Notes under the pieces: model-generated
Databases searched by the model: none
What the model was told of the DNA's origin: nothing
What the model saw: the letters and a program-made list of their open reading frames with translations, nothing else
Position numbers and translations under genes: made by a program
From: Prevotellaceae bacterium
Lineage (GTDB): Bacteria > Bacteroidota > Bacteroidia > Bacteroidales > Paludibacteraceae
Direction of reading: 5' to 3'
DNA length: 6,380 bases
NCBI GenBank assembly: GCA_031270565.1
Contig: JAISXJ010000116.1
Coordinates: forward strand, 1 to 6,380
Shown here: piece by piece, positions 5,901 through 6,380 of the stretch
Layout: the number at the start of each line of letters is the position of its first letter
Numbering within the stretch: the first letter of the stretch is position 1

Positions 5901-6380
5901 TCATCCGGCAACCTCTTTGGCGACAGGTTCTTTTTTTATCAGCGACGACCCTTCGGCATTGAGTTTCAGATTGAGCTTTGAGCGTGTGAACACGGAGTTT
6001 TCAAAATCCTGCGACCAGCTGATAGCATCCTGAGGACACATAATCGTACACAATTCACAAAAAGTGCAACTGCCCAAATCATACTTGTAACTGCCAAGTA
6101 CGCGCTTCTCCTTGCCTGTTTCAGGGTCTATCTCTTTTTTTACTTCAATCTGAATTGTGCCGTTGGGACAACTATTCATACAAATCAGACATGCCGTACA
6201 GCGGTGCTGATTATTGCCATTATGCGGCATTTGTAACACACTTTTACGTCGTTCAAACGGCACGGCTGTAGTCCTGTTTTCAGGATACGGTTCGGTGATT
6301 TTCGGACGTATCATATTGCGCATCGTAACTGCCATGCCTTGCAGCAGACGATAAATACCGACAAGAATTTCTTTAATGTA
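5901..6380 (-). CDS. nuoI: NADH-quinone oxidoreductase subunit I (partial, 5' end outside window)
   Basis: Iron-sulfur subunit of complex I that carries electrons through clusters N6a and N6b toward N2 and quinone, at the junction of the peripheral and membrane arms. Two ferredoxin-type motifs are visible: CTACLICMNSCP and CTFCELCTIMCP. Counted from the in-frame Met at 6335, the eight ligand cysteines are residues 46, 49, 52, 56 and 90, 93, 96, 100. The sequence PENR before the first motif is typical of NuoI. That Met is probably not the true start: the frame stays open to the window edge and encodes YIKEILVGIYRLLQG just before it, which resembles the N-terminal amphipathic helix of NuoI. The start therefore lies beyond 6380. 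About 159 residues are visible against roughly 180 in E. coli. The gene ends in TGA at 5901-5903, 67 bases before nuoJ, and the C-terminus is a short Lys-rich tail. Identification is firm; only the 5' end is missing. Confidence 0.96.
   Translation of the reverse strand, partial: YIKEILVGIYRLLQGMAVTMRNMIRPKITEPYPENRTTAVPFERRKSVLQMPHNGNNQHRCTACLICMNSCPNGTIQIEVKKEIDPETGKEKRVLGSYKYDLGSCTFCELCTIMCPQDAISWSQDFENSVFTRSKLNLKLNAEGSSLIKKEPVAKEVAG

Overview
The window is the 3' part of a respiratory complex I (NADH-quinone oxidoreductase, nuo) operon, read entirely on the minus strand. From right to left it holds nuoI (5' end cut by the window edge), nuoJ, nuoK, nuoL, nuoM and nuoN. Together these encode the iron-sulfur subunit that passes electrons toward quinone and five of the membrane-arm subunits, including all three antiporter-like proton-pumping subunits. 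No gene is broken by a frameshift or insertion. No mobile element, RNA gene, CRISPR array or foreign gene is visible.

The organism looks like a member of the Bacteroidota, most likely Bacteroidales. This rests on the protein sequences (a NuoK with an extra membrane acidic residue and a NuoM with a FPFHTWSPDGH motif) and on the lack of Shine-Dalgarno sequences before the starts, which are preceded by AT-rich leaders. Base composition is moderate. I cannot name a genus. Bacteroides-type complex I is known to lack the NADH-oxidising NuoE/F/G module, but the genes that would show this lie outside the window.

Layout: nuoI occupies 5901-6380 and stays open to the edge. A 67-base AT-rich spacer with short direct repeats follows. 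nuoJ, nuoK and nuoL are tightly packed (4- and 12-base gaps), which suggests coupled translation. A 63-base spacer with an ATAG triplet repeat and a weak Bacteroides-like promoter candidate separates nuoL from nuoM. A 69-base spacer with a small hairpin separates nuoM from nuoN. nuoN ends 33 bases before the left edge, so the operon's terminator is not visible. No gene-free stretch exceeds 70 bases.

How they work together: NuoI carries electrons through clusters N6a and N6b toward the quinone site. NuoJ and NuoK form the link between the quinone module and the pumps. NuoN, NuoM and NuoL are the three antiporter-like channels, and the long C-terminal helix of NuoL runs along the arm. The one notable departure from textbook complex I is NuoM: the TM7 lysine (E. 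coli Lys234) is replaced by leucine, while the same residue is kept in NuoL and NuoN. I found no evidence of an undescribed system here; this is a core metabolic operon.
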